The notes beneath the pieces are model-generated. The model was not told the origin of the DNA. It saw only the letters and a list, made by a program, of their open reading frames with translations, and made no database searches. A DNA stretch of 64,000 nucleotides from an uncultured Mediterraneibacter sp. (lineage in GTDB: Bacteria > Bacillota > Clostridia > Lachnospirales > Lachnospiraceae), in NCBI GenBank assembly GCA_944381495.1, contig CALWLJ010000002.1, forward strand, positions 124,001-188,000, given 5' to 3'. Of the stretch, positions 17,484-26,986 are shown one piece after another. Numbering within the stretch: the first letter of the stretch is position 1; each line of letters starts with the position of its first letter. The translations under genes and the position numbers were made by a program.

Positions 17484-18233
17484 TTATTTGTAATTAACGA
17501 TCTTTCCGAAATCAGCCTTCAGAGAAGCGCCTCCTACAAGACCTCCGTCGATATCCGGCTGTGCAAACAGCTCTGCTGCATTTCCTGCATTTACAGAACC
17601 ACCGTACTGGATACGGATTGCATCTGCTGTTGCCTCGTCATAAACCTCAGCGATGCACGCACGGATACCTTTGCATACTTCCTCAGCCTGCTCTGTTGTA
17701 GCCGTCTTTCCTGTTCCGATTGCCCAGATCGGCTCGTATGCGATAACCATCGTCTTAGCCTGGTCAGCTGTTACGTTCTGAAGTCCAACCTTAACCTGCT
17801 GGCGGATGAAATCCATCGTCACACCCTGCTCTCTCTGCTCCAGAGTCTCGCCGCAGCACATGATCGGTGTAATACCGTGTTCAAGAGCTTTCAGGACCTT
17901 CTTATTGACATCCTCGTTTGTCTCTCCGAAGTAGTCTCTTCTCTCGGAGTGTCCGAGAACCACATACTTCACACCTGCGTCAACAAGCATAGCAGGAGCG
18001 ATCTCACCTGTGTAAGCTCCGCTCTCCTCAAAATACATATTCTCTGCGCCAACCTGGATGTTTGTTCCCTTCACAGCTTCCACTACCGGAACGATATCGA
18101 TAGCAGGTACACAGAATACCACGTCAACTTCCTCGTTTACAACAAGAGGTTTTAATTCTTCTACAAGAGCAACTGCCTCGCTGGGAGTTTTGTTCATCTT
18201 CCAGTTGCCCGCGATAATTTTCTTTCTTGCCAT
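17484..18233 (-). CDS. tpiA: Triose-phosphate isomerase
   Basis: A 249-residue TIM-barrel enzyme interconverting dihydroxyacetone phosphate and glyceraldehyde 3-phosphate. GNWKMNKT contains the active-site Asn and Lys, VVLGHSERR the electrophilic His, [15 protein letters not shown] the catalytic Glu and flexible loop, and GGSVNAGN plus GLVGGASL the phosphate site. AGGAGAT precedes the ATG. Its neighbours are pgk upstream (154-bp spacer) and gpmI downstream. Confidence 0.98.
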   Translation of the reverse strand: MARKKIIAGNWKMNKTPSEAVALVEELKPLVVNEEVDVVFCVPAIDIVPVVEAVKGTNIQVGAENMYFEESGAYTGEIAPAMLVDAGVKYVVLGHSERRDYFGETNEDVNKKVLKALEHGITPIMCCGETLEQREQGVTMDFIRQQVKVGLQNVTADQAKTMVIAYEPIWAIGTGKTATTEQAEEVCKGIRACIAEVYDEATADAIRIQYGGSVNAGNAAELFAQPDIDGGLVGGASLKADFGKIVNYK

Positions 18234-18283
18234 TTCACTTATCTCCTGGAATAAATATTATAGATTGCTTTCTAAGGAATCTT

Positions 18284-18377
18284 CCCTCAACTAACCTCGC
18301 GCCCTTGGCACTCGCTAAGGTTCGGGAAGGGCCTCGCACTAAGCTCAGACTGTGCCTCCGGCTTGTCTTCGCTAAGT
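18284..18377. repeat. Iterated CTCGCnCTAAGG-like motif in the pgk-tpiA spacer
   Basis: Four diverged copies of a 12-13 base word lie on the plus strand at 18284-18296, 18309-18320, 18332-18344 and 18365-18377 (cores CAACTAACC, CGCTAAGG, GCACTAAGC, CGCTAAGT). GCCCTT (18301-18306) and AAGGGC (18327-18332) can pair around one of them. No coding function seen. Confidence 0.5.
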
Positions 18378-18387
18378 TGCTTTCGGC

Positions 18388-19587
18388 CTATTTATCGTTA
18401 GCTGCTGCTACACCCGGCAGTTCCTTTCCTTCAAGGAACTCGAGGGAAGCGCCGCCGCCTGTGGAGATGTGTGTCATCTTGTCGCCGTAGCCGAGCTGGT
18501 TAACAGCTGCTGCGGAGTCACCGCCGCCGATGATTGTAACAGCGTCTGTATTTGCAAGAGCCTCTGCTACTGCTTTTGTTCCATCAGCAAACTTAGGCAT
18601 CTCAAAGCATCCCATCGGTCCGTTCCATACAACTGTCTTTGCTGATTTTACGGCGTCTGCAAACATCTCAGCTGTCTTCGGTCCGATGTCAAGTCCCATC
18701 CAGCCGTCCGGGATCTCGCCCTGTGCGACAACCTGTGTATTTGCATCATTTGAGAAAGCATCTGCAGCGATAGCATCTACAGGAAGAAGAAGTTTCACAC
18801 CTTTCTCCTCTGCTTTCTTGATCATGTCGAGAGCATACTGCAGGTAGTCCTCCTCAAGAAGGGAATTACCAACATTGCCGCCCTGGGCCTTTGTGAATGT
18901 GTAGCACATTCCTCCACCGATGATCAGAGTATCAACTTTTTCAAGCAGGTTATTGATAACAGAAATCTTACTGGAAACCTTGGATCCGCCAAGAATTGCA
19001 ACGAATGGTCTCTCCGGATTTTCAACAGCGTTTCCAAGGAACTTGATCTCTTTCTCCATCAGATATCCTACGACTGCTGTGTCAACATATTTTGTAACGC
19101 CAACGTTTGAGCAGTGAGCTCTGTGAGCTGTACCGAATGCATCGTTTACAAATACATCGCAGAGAGATGCAAGCTCTTTGGAGAACTCCTCTCCATTCTT
19201 TGTCTCCTCTGCTCTGTAACGTGTATTCTCAAGAAGGACAACATCTCCGTCTTTCATCTCTGCAACCGCAGCTTTCGCGTTCGGTCCTACAACCTCCGGA
19301 TCTGCCGCAAATTTCACTTCCTGTCCAAGGAGCTCGGAAAGTCTTACTGCCACCGGTGCCAGTGAAAGTTCAGGCTTTGGCTCTCCCTTCGGTTTTCCAA
19401 GGTGTGAACAGAGGATGATTTTTCCTCCGTCAGCGATCAGCTTTTTAATAGTAGGAAGAGCTGCAACAATACGTGTCTCGTCTGTAATCTGTCCGTCTTT
19501 CAGCGGAACATTGAAGTCACATCTTACAAGGACTCTTTTTCCTTTTACATTAATGTCATCTACTGTTTTTTTATTAAGTGCTGCCAT
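18388..19587 (-). CDS. pgk: Phosphoglycerate kinase
   Basis: A 399-residue two-domain enzyme making ATP from 1,3-bisphosphoglycerate. The N-domain signature [12 protein letters not shown], the substrate arginine in [11 protein letters not shown], the hinge [12 protein letters not shown] and the C-domain nucleotide site [15 protein letters not shown] with GGGDSAAAV are all present. ATG 19587 has AGGAGG 8 bases upstream. It follows gap after about 120 bp and a hairpin. Confidence 0.98.
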   Translation of the reverse strand: MAALNKKTVDDINVKGKRVLVRCDFNVPLKDGQITDETRIVAALPTIKKLIADGGKIILCSHLGKPKGEPKPELSLAPVAVRLSELLGQEVKFAADPEVVGPNAKAAVAEMKDGDVVLLENTRYRAEETKNGEEFSKELASLCDVFVNDAFGTAHRAHCSNVGVTKYVDTAVVGYLMEKEIKFLGNAVENPERPFVAILGGSKVSSKISVINNLLEKVDTLIIGGGMCYTFTKAQGGNVGNSLLEEDYLQYALDMIKKAEEKGVKLLLPVDAIAADAFSNDANTQVVAQGEIPDGWMGLDIGPKTAEMFADAVKSAKTVVWNGPMGCFEMPKFADGTKAVAEALANTDAVTIIGGGDSAAAVNQLGYGDKMTHISTGGGASLEFLEGKELPGVAAANDK

Positions 19588-19622
19588 TTTAATAGCCTCC
19601 TGATCATTTCTAAACTGCATAA

Positions 19623-19649
19623 GGTCCGGTCCTACAACAAGACCGGACC
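19623..19649 (-). terminator. Hairpin between gap and pgk
   Basis: GGTCCGGTC (19623-19631) and GACCGGACC (19641-19649). The T-tract on the minus strand is poor (TTATGC), which fits an attenuating or mRNA-stabilising hairpin that sets gap above pgk. Confidence 0.5.
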
Positions 19650-19709
19650 CTATTGTGAGTCAATTATTCAGAATTGTTCTGAGTGCCTGTCTCCATTCAG
19701 CAGAATGAA

Positions 19710-20729
19710 TTAAGCCTCAAGCAGTTTTCCGAAGTATTTGATTGTTCTTACCATCTGGCTTGTGTAGGAGTTCTCGTTGTCATACCAAGAAACTACCTGA
19801 ACTTCTGTAGTTCCATCGCCAACCGGAAGAGCCATTGTCTGTGTAGCATCGAACAGAGAACCATATGTCATACCAACGATATCGCTGGATACGATCTGAT
19901 CCTCGTTGTAGCCGTAAGACTCGTTAGCTGCTGCTTTCATAGCTGCGTTGATCTGATCAACTGTAACTTCTCCGTCAACAACTGCTGTCAGGATTGTTGT
20001 TGATCCTGTCGGTGTAGGAACACGCTGAGCGGATCCGATCAGTTTTCCGTTCAGTTCAGGAATAACAAGACCGATAGCCTTAGCTGCTCCTGTGCTGTTC
20101 GGAACGATGTTAACAGCTGCTGCACGAGATCTTCTCAGATCGCCTTTTCTCTGCGGTCCGTCCAGAGTCATCTGATCGCCTGTGTAAGCGTGGATTGTAC
20201 ACATGATACCAGATTTGATCGGTACAAGATCATTCAGAGCCTTAGCCATCGGAGCCAGGCAGTTTGTTGTACAGGATGCAGCAGAAATGATATCGTCATC
20301 CTTTGTCAGTGTCTCGTGGTTTACATTGTAAACGATTGTCGGAAGGTCATTTCCAGCCGGAGCGGAGATGATGACTTTCTTAGCGCCTGCCTCGATGTGA
20401 GCGTGAGCTTTCTCTTTCTTTGTGTAGAATCCTGTACACTCGAGAACTACGTCAACACCGATCTCTCCCCAAGGAAGATTCTTAGCGTCAGCCTCAGCAT
20501 AGATCTTGATCTCTTTTCCGTCAACTGTGATGGAATCCTCTCCTGCCTCAACCTTGTCAGCCAGTGCATATTTGCCCTGTGTTGAGTCATATTTCAGTAA
20601 GTGAGCAAGCATTTTCGGAGATGTAAGATCGTTGATAGCCACGATCTCAAATCCCTCTGCTCCAAACATCTGTCTGAAAGCAAGACGTCCGATACGTCCA
20701 AATCCATTAATCGCTACTTTTACTGCCAT
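19710..20729 (-). CDS. gap: Glyceraldehyde-3-phosphate dehydrogenase, type I
   Basis: A 339-residue NAD-dependent enzyme oxidising glyceraldehyde 3-phosphate to 1,3-bisphosphoglycerate. The Rossmann motif [13 protein letters not shown], the catalytic [12 protein letters not shown] cysteine, the GDQMTLDG loop and the C-terminal [14 protein letters not shown] are intact. AGGAGG precedes the ATG. It opens the lower-glycolysis run; no CggR regulator or eno accompanies it, unlike Bacillus. Confidence 0.98.
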   Translation of the reverse strand: MAVKVAINGFGRIGRLAFRQMFGAEGFEIVAINDLTSPKMLAHLLKYDSTQGKYALADKVEAGEDSITVDGKEIKIYAEADAKNLPWGEIGVDVVLECTGFYTKKEKAHAHIEAGAKKVIISAPAGNDLPTIVYNVNHETLTKDDDIISAASCTTNCLAPMAKALNDLVPIKSGIMCTIHAYTGDQMTLDGPQRKGDLRRSRAAAVNIVPNSTGAAKAIGLVIPELNGKLIGSAQRVPTPTGSTTILTAVVDGEVTVDQINAAMKAAANESYGYNEDQIVSSDIVGMTYGSLFDATQTMALPVGDGTTEVQVVSWYDNENSYTSQMVRTIKYFGKLLEA

Positions 20730-20762
20730 GATTAATTCCTCCTAAAAGTTTATAAAAATTCT

Positions 20763-20781
20763 ATGACTGTATTACAGTCAT
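20763..20781. promoter_or_regulatory. 19-bp perfect palindrome in the gap leader
   Basis: ATGACTGTA-T-TACAGTCAT ends 34 bases before the gap start and lies downstream of the promoter. It may be an operator bound near +50 or a leader hairpin that stabilises the mRNA. Confidence 0.5.
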
Positions 20782-20833
20782 GGCAATGAACCCTCCGCAA
20801 TACGTAATTGTTAAAGATTCATCAACTAGACTA

Positions 20834-20862
20834 ATTGTACTAAACCAGAAACAAAAATTCAA
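20834..20862 (-). promoter_or_regulatory. Promoter of gap
   Basis: -35 TTGAAT (20857-20862), 17 bp, -10 TACAAT (20834-20839), about 105 bp upstream of the start codon. Confidence 0.7.
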
Positions 20863-21012
20863 GTGGAAAATGTATTTTTATACCACAAGATAGCTGTTTC
20901 TTTCCATTTGTCTGCAGCCTGGCGCCGCAAACTGCATTTTTACATATGCCGTACGCTTTTCCGAACAACTTTTCATTCCAAAGGATATAAGAAACACCTT
21001 CTGTGCGCCCTG

Positions 21013-22083
21013 TCACAGAATGGTTCCTCCTCCCATTACATATTCTCCATCATAAAGGACCAGTGCCTGTCCAGGTGTCACTGCACGCTGGGGCTCCTCA
21101 AAGGTACACGTAATCTCATCCGGACCTGTCCGCTCCGCGGTACACCATGCTCCCTTGTGGTTGTACCGGATCTTGGCGAATACTCTCAGCGGGTGTTCCA
21201 GATCCGCCACAGACATAAAGTTCAGCCGGTCTGCCCGGACTGTGCGGGTCAATGACTCTTCATATGTCCCGATCACTACCTCATTGGTCTCCGGGCGGAT
21301 CTCCAGCACAAAAGCCGGATGCCCCAGGGCCAGTCCCAGACCTTTTCTCTGCCCTACCGTATAGTGGATGATCCCCTTATGCTTTCCCAGGATCTTTCCA
21401 TCCGGAGTGACAAAGTTTCCTTCCGGCAGCTTCTCTCCCACTGTCTCTTCAATAAAAGAAGCATAATCTCCATCGGGTACAAAACAGATATCCTGGCTGT
21501 CCGGCTTAGATGCCACATTCAGTCCGATTTCCGATGCGATCTTTCTGATCTCATCCTTGGAATAGCCTCCTACAGGCATCAGCGTCCTGCTCAGCTGCTC
21601 CTGAGTCAGGTTATAGAGAGCATAAGTCTGATCCTTCGCCAGGGTAGCCGACCGCCGGAGCGCATATCTTCCATTTGGGAGCTGCTCTACTCTGGCATAA
21701 TGCCCGGTAGCAATATAGTCTGCTCCGATAGCAAGACTTCTCGTAAGCAGCGCTTCCCATTTCACATACCGGTTGCAGGCGATACACGGATTAGGTGTAC
21801 GCCCGTTCAGATATTCACCGGTAAAATAATCAATTACATTTTCACGGAATTCCTTTTTGAAATTCATCACGTAGTATGGGATATCAAGCGATGCGGCCAC
21901 GCGTCTCGCGTCATCCACAGCGCTAAGACCACAGCATCCGCCGTTTTCCTCCTGGATATCCTGATCTTCATCCTGCCAGATCTGCATGGTCACGCCGATC
22001 ACGTCATACCCCTGCTCTTTCAGAAGATATGCCGCCACAGAAGAGTCCACGCCCCCTGACATTCCAACAACGACCCTGCTCAT
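21013..22083 (-). CDS. mnmA: tRNA-specific 2-thiouridylase MnmA
   Basis: A 356-residue enzyme that adenylates and thiolates U34 of tRNA-Lys, -Glu and -Gln. The PP-loop VVGMSGGVDSSVAAYLL starts the ATP-pyrophosphatase domain. NPCIACNRYVKW and SQDICFVPDGDY carry the two Cys of the sulfur-transfer disulfide. The C-terminus is a beta-barrel. Its ATG overlaps the iscU stop by one base (TGATG), showing tight coupling to the sulfur-supply genes. Confidence 0.97.
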   Translation of the reverse strand: MSRVVVGMSGGVDSSVAAYLLKEQGYDVIGVTMQIWQDEDQDIQEENGGCCGLSAVDDARRVAASLDIPYYVMNFKKEFRENVIDYFTGEYLNGRTPNPCIACNRYVKWEALLTRSLAIGADYIATGHYARVEQLPNGRYALRRSATLAKDQTYALYNLTQEQLSRTLMPVGGYSKDEIRKIASEIGLNVASKPDSQDICFVPDGDYASFIEETVGEKLPEGNFVTPDGKILGKHKGIIHYTVGQRKGLGLALGHPAFVLEIRPETNEVVIGTYEESLTRTVRADRLNFMSVADLEHPLRVFAKIRYNHKGAWCTAERTGPDEITCTFEEPQRAVTPGQALVLYDGEYVMGGGTIL

Positions 22084-22526
22084 CAGTAATCCTCTTCTTC
22101 CTCTTCCTCGCCTTCATGGATATCGGACTTTGGTTTCTCCAGACCTTCGATCTTGATCCCGTTCTTCTCTGCGTAATCCCACAGCGCCGCATGGATCGCC
22201 TCTTCTGCAAGGAGAGAGCAGTGGACCTTCACCGGCGGGAGTCCGTCCAGCGCTTCCATGACTGCCTTGTTCGTCACCTGCATTGCCTCCTGGATGTTCT
22301 TTCCCTTTACCAGCTCTGTAGCCATGCTGCTTGTCGCTACGGCAGCGCCACACCCGAATGTCTTAAACTTCACATCCCGGATGATCTGGTTTTCATCAAT
22401 ATCAAGATAAATCCGCATAATATCGCCGCACTTGGCATTTCCCACCGTTCCTACTCCACTGGCATTCTCAATCTCGCCTACATTTCTCGGATGCTGAAAA
22501 TGATCCATAACCTTTTCTGTATACAT
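22083..22526 (-). CDS. iscU: Fe-S cluster scaffold protein, IscU/NifU-N type
   Basis: A 147-residue scaffold on which [2Fe-2S] clusters are assembled. Cys33 (NAKCGD), Cys59 (FGCGAA) and Cys103 (VHCSLL) are the three cluster ligands. The C-terminus has an acidic tail (EGEEEEEEDY) beyond the usual fold. CAATAGGAGGAAG precedes the ATG. It lies between iscS and mnmA in the operon. Confidence 0.95.
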   Translation of the reverse strand: MYTEKVMDHFQHPRNVGEIENASGVGTVGNAKCGDIMRIYLDIDENQIIRDVKFKTFGCGAAVATSSMATELVKGKNIQEAMQVTNKAVMEALDGLPPVKVHCSLLAEEAIHAALWDYAEKNGIKIEGLEKPKSDIHEGEEEEEEDY

Positions 22527-22556
22527 GATTTCTTCCTCCTATTGTTACTGTTTCTA

Positions 22557-23738
22557 TTATTTCTGTTTCTTTACAAAATCTTCATACAACGGCGACATTC
22601 CCCGAAGCTGTTCAATGATTTCTTTCAGCTGCTCTACTACATAATCCAGGTCCTCTTTGCTGGTATCTGCTCCCAGCGTCATGCGCAGAGAACCATGGGC
22701 AATCTCATGAGGAAGCCCAATGGCGAGCAACACATGGGACGGATCCAGGGATCCGGATGTGCAGGCAGATCCGCTGGATGCGCAGATTCCTTTCATATCC
22801 AGCATGATCAGCATACTTTCACCTTCAATAAAGCGAAAGCTAAAGTTAACATTATTCGGCAGCCTTTTCTCCCGGTCGCCGTTCAGCCGGCAGTATGGGA
22901 TCTCCTTTTCAATCCTGCTGATCAGATAATCTCTGAGTTCCCGCTCCTTTTCCGCCCGCTCAGCCATGGATCCGGATGCAAGCTCCACTGCTTTTCCAAG
23001 TCCAACGATTCCCGGCACATTTTCTGTTCCGGCGCGCCGCTTTCTTTCCTGTGCACCTCCGTGGATGAAGGAACGGATCTTCACCCCCTTCCGGATATAC
23101 AGAAATCCTATTCCCTTTGGACCGTTCAGCTTATGCCCGCTGGCGCTGAGCATATCAATATGGCACTCATCCACATTGATCGGCACCTGGCAGAAAGCCT
23201 GCACCGCATCTGTATGGAACAGCACTCCGTGTCTGTGCGTAATTTCACCTATCTCACGGATCGGCTGGATACTTCCGATCTCATTGTTGGCATACATAAT
23301 GGATACAAGGATCGTATCCTCTCTGATAGCTTTTTCCACATCTGCCGGGTCGACAAGCCCGTTTTCGTCCACATCAAGATACGTCACCTCATATCCCCTC
23401 TTTTCCAGATATTCGCAGGTATGCAGGATCGCGTGATGTTCAATTTTACTTGTGATGATATGTTTTCCCTTTCCCTCGTATGCTTCAGCCGTAGCGATCA
23501 AAGCCCAGTTATCCGACTCCGTTCCGCCTGCGGTAAAATAAATCTCATTCGCTTTTGCACCAAGTACTTCGGCAATCCTCTCTCTCTGTTTTGAGACCAC
23601 TTCTTTATTTGCCGCAGCAAACCCGTAAATGCTGGACGGATTACCGTAATGTTCTGTAAAGTATGGCAGCATTGCATTTACCACTTCTGGCGCCGTCCTT
23701 GTAGTCGCCGCATTGTCCAGATATATCATTTTCTCCAT
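22557..23738 (-). CDS. iscS: Cysteine desulfurase, IscS/NifS type
   Basis: A 393-residue class V aminotransferase-fold enzyme that takes sulfur from cysteine as a persulfide for Fe-S assembly and tRNA thiolation. [14 protein letters not shown] begins the protein, [10 protein letters not shown] holds the PLP lysine, and [17 protein letters not shown] contains the mobile catalytic Cys. It lies 23 bases after the Rrf2 regulator and 30 before iscU. Confidence 0.96.
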   Translation of the reverse strand: MEKMIYLDNAATTRTAPEVVNAMLPYFTEHYGNPSSIYGFAAANKEVVSKQRERIAEVLGAKANEIYFTAGGTESDNWALIATAEAYEGKGKHIITSKIEHHAILHTCEYLEKRGYEVTYLDVDENGLVDPADVEKAIREDTILVSIMYANNEIGSIQPIREIGEITHRHGVLFHTDAVQAFCQVPINVDECHIDMLSASGHKLNGPKGIGFLYIRKGVKIRSFIHGGAQERKRRAGTENVPGIVGLGKAVELASGSMAERAEKERELRDYLISRIEKEIPYCRLNGDREKRLPNNVNFSFRFIEGESMLIMLDMKGICASSGSACTSGSLDPSHVLLAIGLPHEIAHGSLRMTLGADTSKEDLDYVVEQLKEIIEQLRGMSPLYEDFVKKQK

Positions 23739-23761
23739 TTCTGTACCTCCATTTCAAAAAA

Positions 23762-24223
23762 CTAGTTTCTGCATCCTCTCTGCTCTGTATTCGTCCCTTC
23801 TGGATTCATTTTCCTGCTCTCTTCCACCAGCTGATCCAAATATATTTCATCCACAGTCCGGGCAATACTCTCGTTAATCCGCTGCCAGACGTATTTCGTC
23901 ACACAGCTTTCAGATGCCGCACAGCTTCCGTCAGGCTCCAGTCCCGCACACTCTACCGGTTTCAGGCTTCCCTCCAGAGCTCGGAGAATATCTCCCACAG
24001 AAATGTCTTCCATTTTTTTTGCCAGCATATAGCCGCCGCCTGCTCCTCGTACACTCCGGACCAGCCCCGCCTTTTTCAAGAGAGAAACCAGTTGTTCCAG
24101 ATAACGCTCCGAGATTTCCTGCCTCTCTGATATACTCACAATTGATACAGGGCCTTCATCGCTGTGCTGCGCCAGATCGATCAGTGCTCGCAGCCCATAT
24201 CTTCCCTTTGTCGAAAGTTTCAA
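23762..24223 (-). CDS. iscR: Rrf2-family regulator, IscR-like
   Basis: A winged-helix regulator of the Fe-S operon. The DNA-binding part (LSTKGRYGLRALIDLA, SERYLEQLV, SVRGAGGGYML) is typical of Rrf2. Three Cys in ECAGLEPDGSC and ESC match the Fe-S ligands of IscR in order, though with wider spacing. I place the start at TTG 24223 (153 residues) because it gives the family N-terminus (M)KLSTKGRYG with AAGGGTGAG upstream. ATG 24253 (163 residues) has only a cramped AGGA and lies against the operator. It probably represses its own operon when loaded with a cluster. Confidence 0.88.
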   Translation of the reverse strand: MKLSTKGRYGLRALIDLAQHSDEGPVSIVSISERQEISERYLEQLVSLLKKAGLVRSVRGAGGGYMLAKKMEDISVGDILRALEGSLKPVECAGLEPDGSCAASESCVTKYVWQRINESIARTVDEIYLDQLVEESRKMNPEGTNTEQRGCRN

Positions 24224-24255
24224 AATCTCACCCTTTTCTGTGACAGTTTTCATTT

Positions 24256-24272
24256 CCTAGTTATTTACTAGG
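24256..24272. promoter_or_regulatory. Putative Rrf2/IscR operator
   Basis: CCTAGT-TATTT-ACTAGG, a perfect 6-5-6 palindrome about 33 bp upstream of the TTG start. It resembles Rrf2-family boxes and overlaps where the promoter of the iscR-iscS-iscU-mnmA operon must lie. Confidence 0.6.
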
Positions 24273-24382
24273 ATTTCCTTCTGTAGAATATCATTCAGAT
24301 CCAGTTCTGTCAACCCTGAAAGGAGAATATTAATGTAAAAAGGCAGCTGCACCATATATCGCATAGCAGGACGGAGGCAATC

Positions 24383-25717
24383 ATGACAGTAAAAAATATT
24401 CTAAAACATACTCTGATAAAAGGGACTCTGATTCTGACCACAGCAGGTCTGATCAGCAGATTCATGGGCTTTTTCTTTCGTATTTTTCTCAGTCATGCCT
24501 TCGGCGAGGAAAACGTAGGCCTGTATCAGCTGATTTTTCCCGTTTATACTCTCTGTCTTTCACTGGGAACCGCAGGTATTGAAACAGCTCTTTCTCACAT
24601 TACTGCTAAAAAAATCTCTCTTCAAAAAGGAAAAGAGGTCCAGACAATTCTCTGCGCGGCAATTATTTTGACCGTCTCCCTGTCTTTTGTTGAAATACTG
24701 TTCATTCAGAAAAATGCGGCTTTTATCGCCCGTTCATTCCTTGGAGACGAACGTTGTGCTGAATTACTGGTAATTATTTCTTATGCACTCCCCTGCGCCT
24801 CTATACACTGCTGTATCTGCGGATGCAGTTTTGGCATGCAGCAGACAAGAATCCCCGCTCTTTCCCAGCTCATAGAACAATGCACCCGGATACTTACTGT
24901 CATTCTGCTCTTTTTTTACATACAGTCAACCGGTAAGATTCCTTCCGTTCATCTGGCTGTTGTCGGAATTGTTGCCGGAGAGTTTGCCTCTGCCTTTTAC
25001 TCGGTAAGAGCTTTTTCCTCTATAAATAGGTTTAAGACCCGGCCTGCTTTTTCCGCTCTATTCAGGAATTCCAGAGAACTCTTGATTTTATCGGCTCCAC
25101 TGACTGCTAATCGCACAACTGTCACTCTCCTTCAGAGCATTGAAGCAGCATCCATTCCCGCCTCTCTCAGATTGTTTGGCTGCAGTTCTTCTGAGGCGCT
25201 GAGCACATACGGAGTGCTCACGGGCATGGCTCTCCCCTGCATTCTTTTTCCATCGGCAGTTACCAGCTCTGTAGGTACCATGCTTACCCCCGCTGTAACC
25301 GCCGCCCTTTCTACCGGAACCCGGACTGACGTCCGACGCATTGCAGGAAAAGCTGCAGGCAGCTGTTTTATTCTTGGCCTGTTCTGCTGCCTCTGCTTTC
25401 TGCTGACCGGGAATCTCCTCGGTAATCTGATCTTCCACAGCAGATCCGCCGGGAAATTTATTCTTACACTTGCCTGGATCTGTCCTTTTCTATACACCAA
25501 TACGGCATTGATCAGTACCATTAACGGACTGGGTAAAACCACTACTACCTTTCTGATCAATTCAGCCAGTCTGAGCGTCCGTATATTCAGTGTATACCTT
25601 GTCATTCCACTTCTCGGGATTCAGGGATACCTTCTTGGTCTGCTCGCCAGCCAGATACTGGAATCGATACTAGCACTTGCAGTATTGTCTCATTTTCATA
25701 AAAAACCGGAGCGCTGA
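24383..25717 (+). CDS. SpoVB-like polysaccharide/lipid flippase (MATE-like MVF family)
   Basis: A 444-residue integral membrane protein with about 12-14 helices throughout. The N-terminal KGTLILTTAGLISRFMGFFFRIF and the FGEENVGLYQLIFPVY motif are typical of SpoVB/YtgP-type lipid II flippases, which act in spore cortex or cell-wall precursor export. GGACGGAGG lies 8 bases before the ATG. It is the only plus-strand gene between 14 and 42 kb and is divergent from iscR. Whether it serves the cortex or vegetative wall cannot be told from sequence. Confidence 0.82.
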   Translation: MTVKNILKHTLIKGTLILTTAGLISRFMGFFFRIFLSHAFGEENVGLYQLIFPVYTLCLSLGTAGIETALSHITAKKISLQKGKEVQTILCAAIILTVSLSFVEILFIQKNAAFIARSFLGDERCAELLVIISYALPCASIHCCICGCSFGMQQTRIPALSQLIEQCTRILTVILLFFYIQSTGKIPSVHLAVVGIVAGEFASAFYSVRAFSSINRFKTRPAFSALFRNSRELLILSAPLTANRTTVTLLQSIEAASIPASLRLFGCSSSEALSTYGVLTGMALPCILFPSAVTSSVGTMLTPAVTAALSTGTRTDVRRIAGKAAGSCFILGLFCCLCFLLTGNLLGNLIFHSRSAGKFILTLAWICPFLYTNTALISTINGLGKTTTTFLINSASLSVRIFSVYLVIPLLGIQGYLLGLLASQILESILALAVLSHFHKKPER

Positions 25718-25752
25718 CAGAGGAGTCTTTCCTTTGTCAGCACCCCGGCTTT
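25706..25752. terminator. Bidirectional terminator between the spoVB-like and spoIIM-like genes
   Basis: GCTGACAGAGG (25713-25723) pairs with CCTTTGTCAGC (25731-25741), extended by CCGG at 25706-25709 and 25745-25748. T-runs exist on both sides. The stem overlaps the spoVB-like stop codon. Confidence 0.75.
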
Positions 25753-25769
25753 TCTATTTAGCAAATTTC

Positions 25770-26309
25770 TCACAACACCGCAATAAGCCAGCGAACCAGG
25801 ATTGGATTTATATAGATTTCCATTATCATTCCCATGGAAACCATCAGCACAACAAAAACTGTTTTCTGCCTGTTCCAACGATTCTGCGGATAAGACCAGC
25901 TGTACCATATCAGTACCAGACAAGCAGGAATATACATCAAAAACTGAGGCATCAATCCAACCAGGCAGAAAATGCTTCCTTTTATCCCCATACTCAGTAT
26001 TGCGGAAGATATCAGTATTCCTCCTGAAAGGCCCGTCCACAGAAGGAACAGGACCACAGAGGGCTTTCTCATTTTTGTAAATCCCAGAGCCGCCAGGATA
26101 CCAAAAGGCACAGCCCTTACTCTTAAAAGATACCACAGATAATCTCCCGCTGATATATGTACCGTTCGAAACTGTTCCAAAATGCCGGCGCTGAAAATCC
26201 CCGGCTCCGCCAGATATCTCTTTGCAATAAAATTCACATAAATGATTCCAAGTAAAAATCCCGGCATAAAGAACGCCAGCAGCTGCTTTCTGGTACGAAA
26301 CATTCTCAT
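25770..26309 (-). CDS. Stage II sporulation protein M-like membrane protein
   Basis: A 179-residue protein with about five hydrophobic segments (12-28, 67-80, 84-106, 112-138, 150-178). The layout and the terminal helices resemble the SpoIIM/DUF95 family, a part of the SpoIIDMP machine that degrades septal peptidoglycan at engulfment. GGAG lies 8 bases before the ATG. The family call rests on topology and general similarity rather than a decisive motif. nudF ends 52 bases upstream on the same strand. Confidence 0.6.
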   Translation of the reverse strand: MRMFRTRKQLLAFFMPGFLLGIIYVNFIAKRYLAEPGIFSAGILEQFRTVHISAGDYLWYLLRVRAVPFGILAALGFTKMRKPSVVLFLLWTGLSGGILISSAILSMGIKGSIFCLVGLMPQFLMYIPACLVLIWYSWSYPQNRWNRQKTVFVVLMVSMGMIMEIYINPILVRWLIAVL

Positions 26310-26361
26310 TACAGATTCTCCAATCTTACAAGATATTTCATTATATGCCGGGACAGCTGAT

Positions 26362-26916
26362 TTATTCTTTATTCCTGTACTTCACATCATACGCAAGAAG
26401 AGAGGAAACTGTCTTTGCGTCCTCAATCTCTCCGGAGTAAATTTTTTCTTTCAGTTCGTCAATCGTATACGCCTGAAGCTCAATAAATTCATCTTCATCC
26501 AGATGCTGCTTTGATGGAATCAGATCCTTTGCAACATATACTTCTATTTTCTCGTTGCAGAAAGCCACAGTTGTTCTCAGATTGATCAGCCATTCAAGGT
26601 GTTCACTGCGATAACCAGTCTCCTCTTCCAGCTCTCTTGCCGCGCAGACTGCTCCCGGTTCGTCCGCTTCATCCAGAGCCCCTGCAGGAATTTCCAGGGT
26701 GTAGCGGTCAAGTGCATTTCTGTACTGACGTACCATCAGGATCTTGCCGTCATCCCGCACCGGAACAACCGCCGCAGCGCCTTTATGTTTAATAAAGTCC
26801 CAGATAACCGTATGATCGCCGTTGATTTCCATTGTATCCTGATAGAAATCAATTATTTTTCCTTTAAATTTCAACTCCCTGTTCAGTCGTTTGATTTTTT
26901 CGCTTTTTTCCTTCAT
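26362..26916 (-). CDS. nudF: Nudix hydrolase, probable ADP-ribose pyrophosphatase
   Basis: A 184-residue Nudix protein. The full Nudix box (G-x5-E-x7-RELEEETGY) spans about residues 79-101, with the metal-binding glutamates present. The N-terminal LNRELKFKGKIIDFYQDTMEI strand exchange segment and the position of the box fit the ADP-ribose pyrophosphatase branch (NudF/YqkG). It hydrolyses ADP-ribose to AMP and ribose 5-phosphate. AAGGAGG sits right after the rny terminator, so expression may depend on read-through. Confidence 0.88.
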   Translation of the reverse strand: MKEKSEKIKRLNRELKFKGKIIDFYQDTMEINGDHTVIWDFIKHKGAAAVVPVRDDGKILMVRQYRNALDRYTLEIPAGALDEADEPGAVCAARELEEETGYRSEHLEWLINLRTTVAFCNEKIEVYVAKDLIPSKQHLDEDEFIELQAYTIDELKEKIYSGEIEDAKTVSSLLAYDVKYRNKE

Positions 26917-26932
26917 CGTAATCCTCCTTGAA

Positions 26933-26960
26933 AAGGCCCCTGTCTTTCGACAGGGGCCTT
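26933..26960 (-). terminator. Terminator of rny
   Basis: AAGGCCCCTGTC (26933-26944), loop TTTC, GACAGGGGCCTT (26949-26960): 12-bp perfect stem followed by TTTT, then the nudF ribosome site. Confidence 0.85.
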
Positions 26961-26986
26961 ACCTTATTTTCTGTTAATTATTCCTG

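Noticed and set aside
22029-23594. 521-codon plus-strand frame across iscS, iscU and mnmA
   Set aside because: It is the shadow of three certain minus-strand genes.
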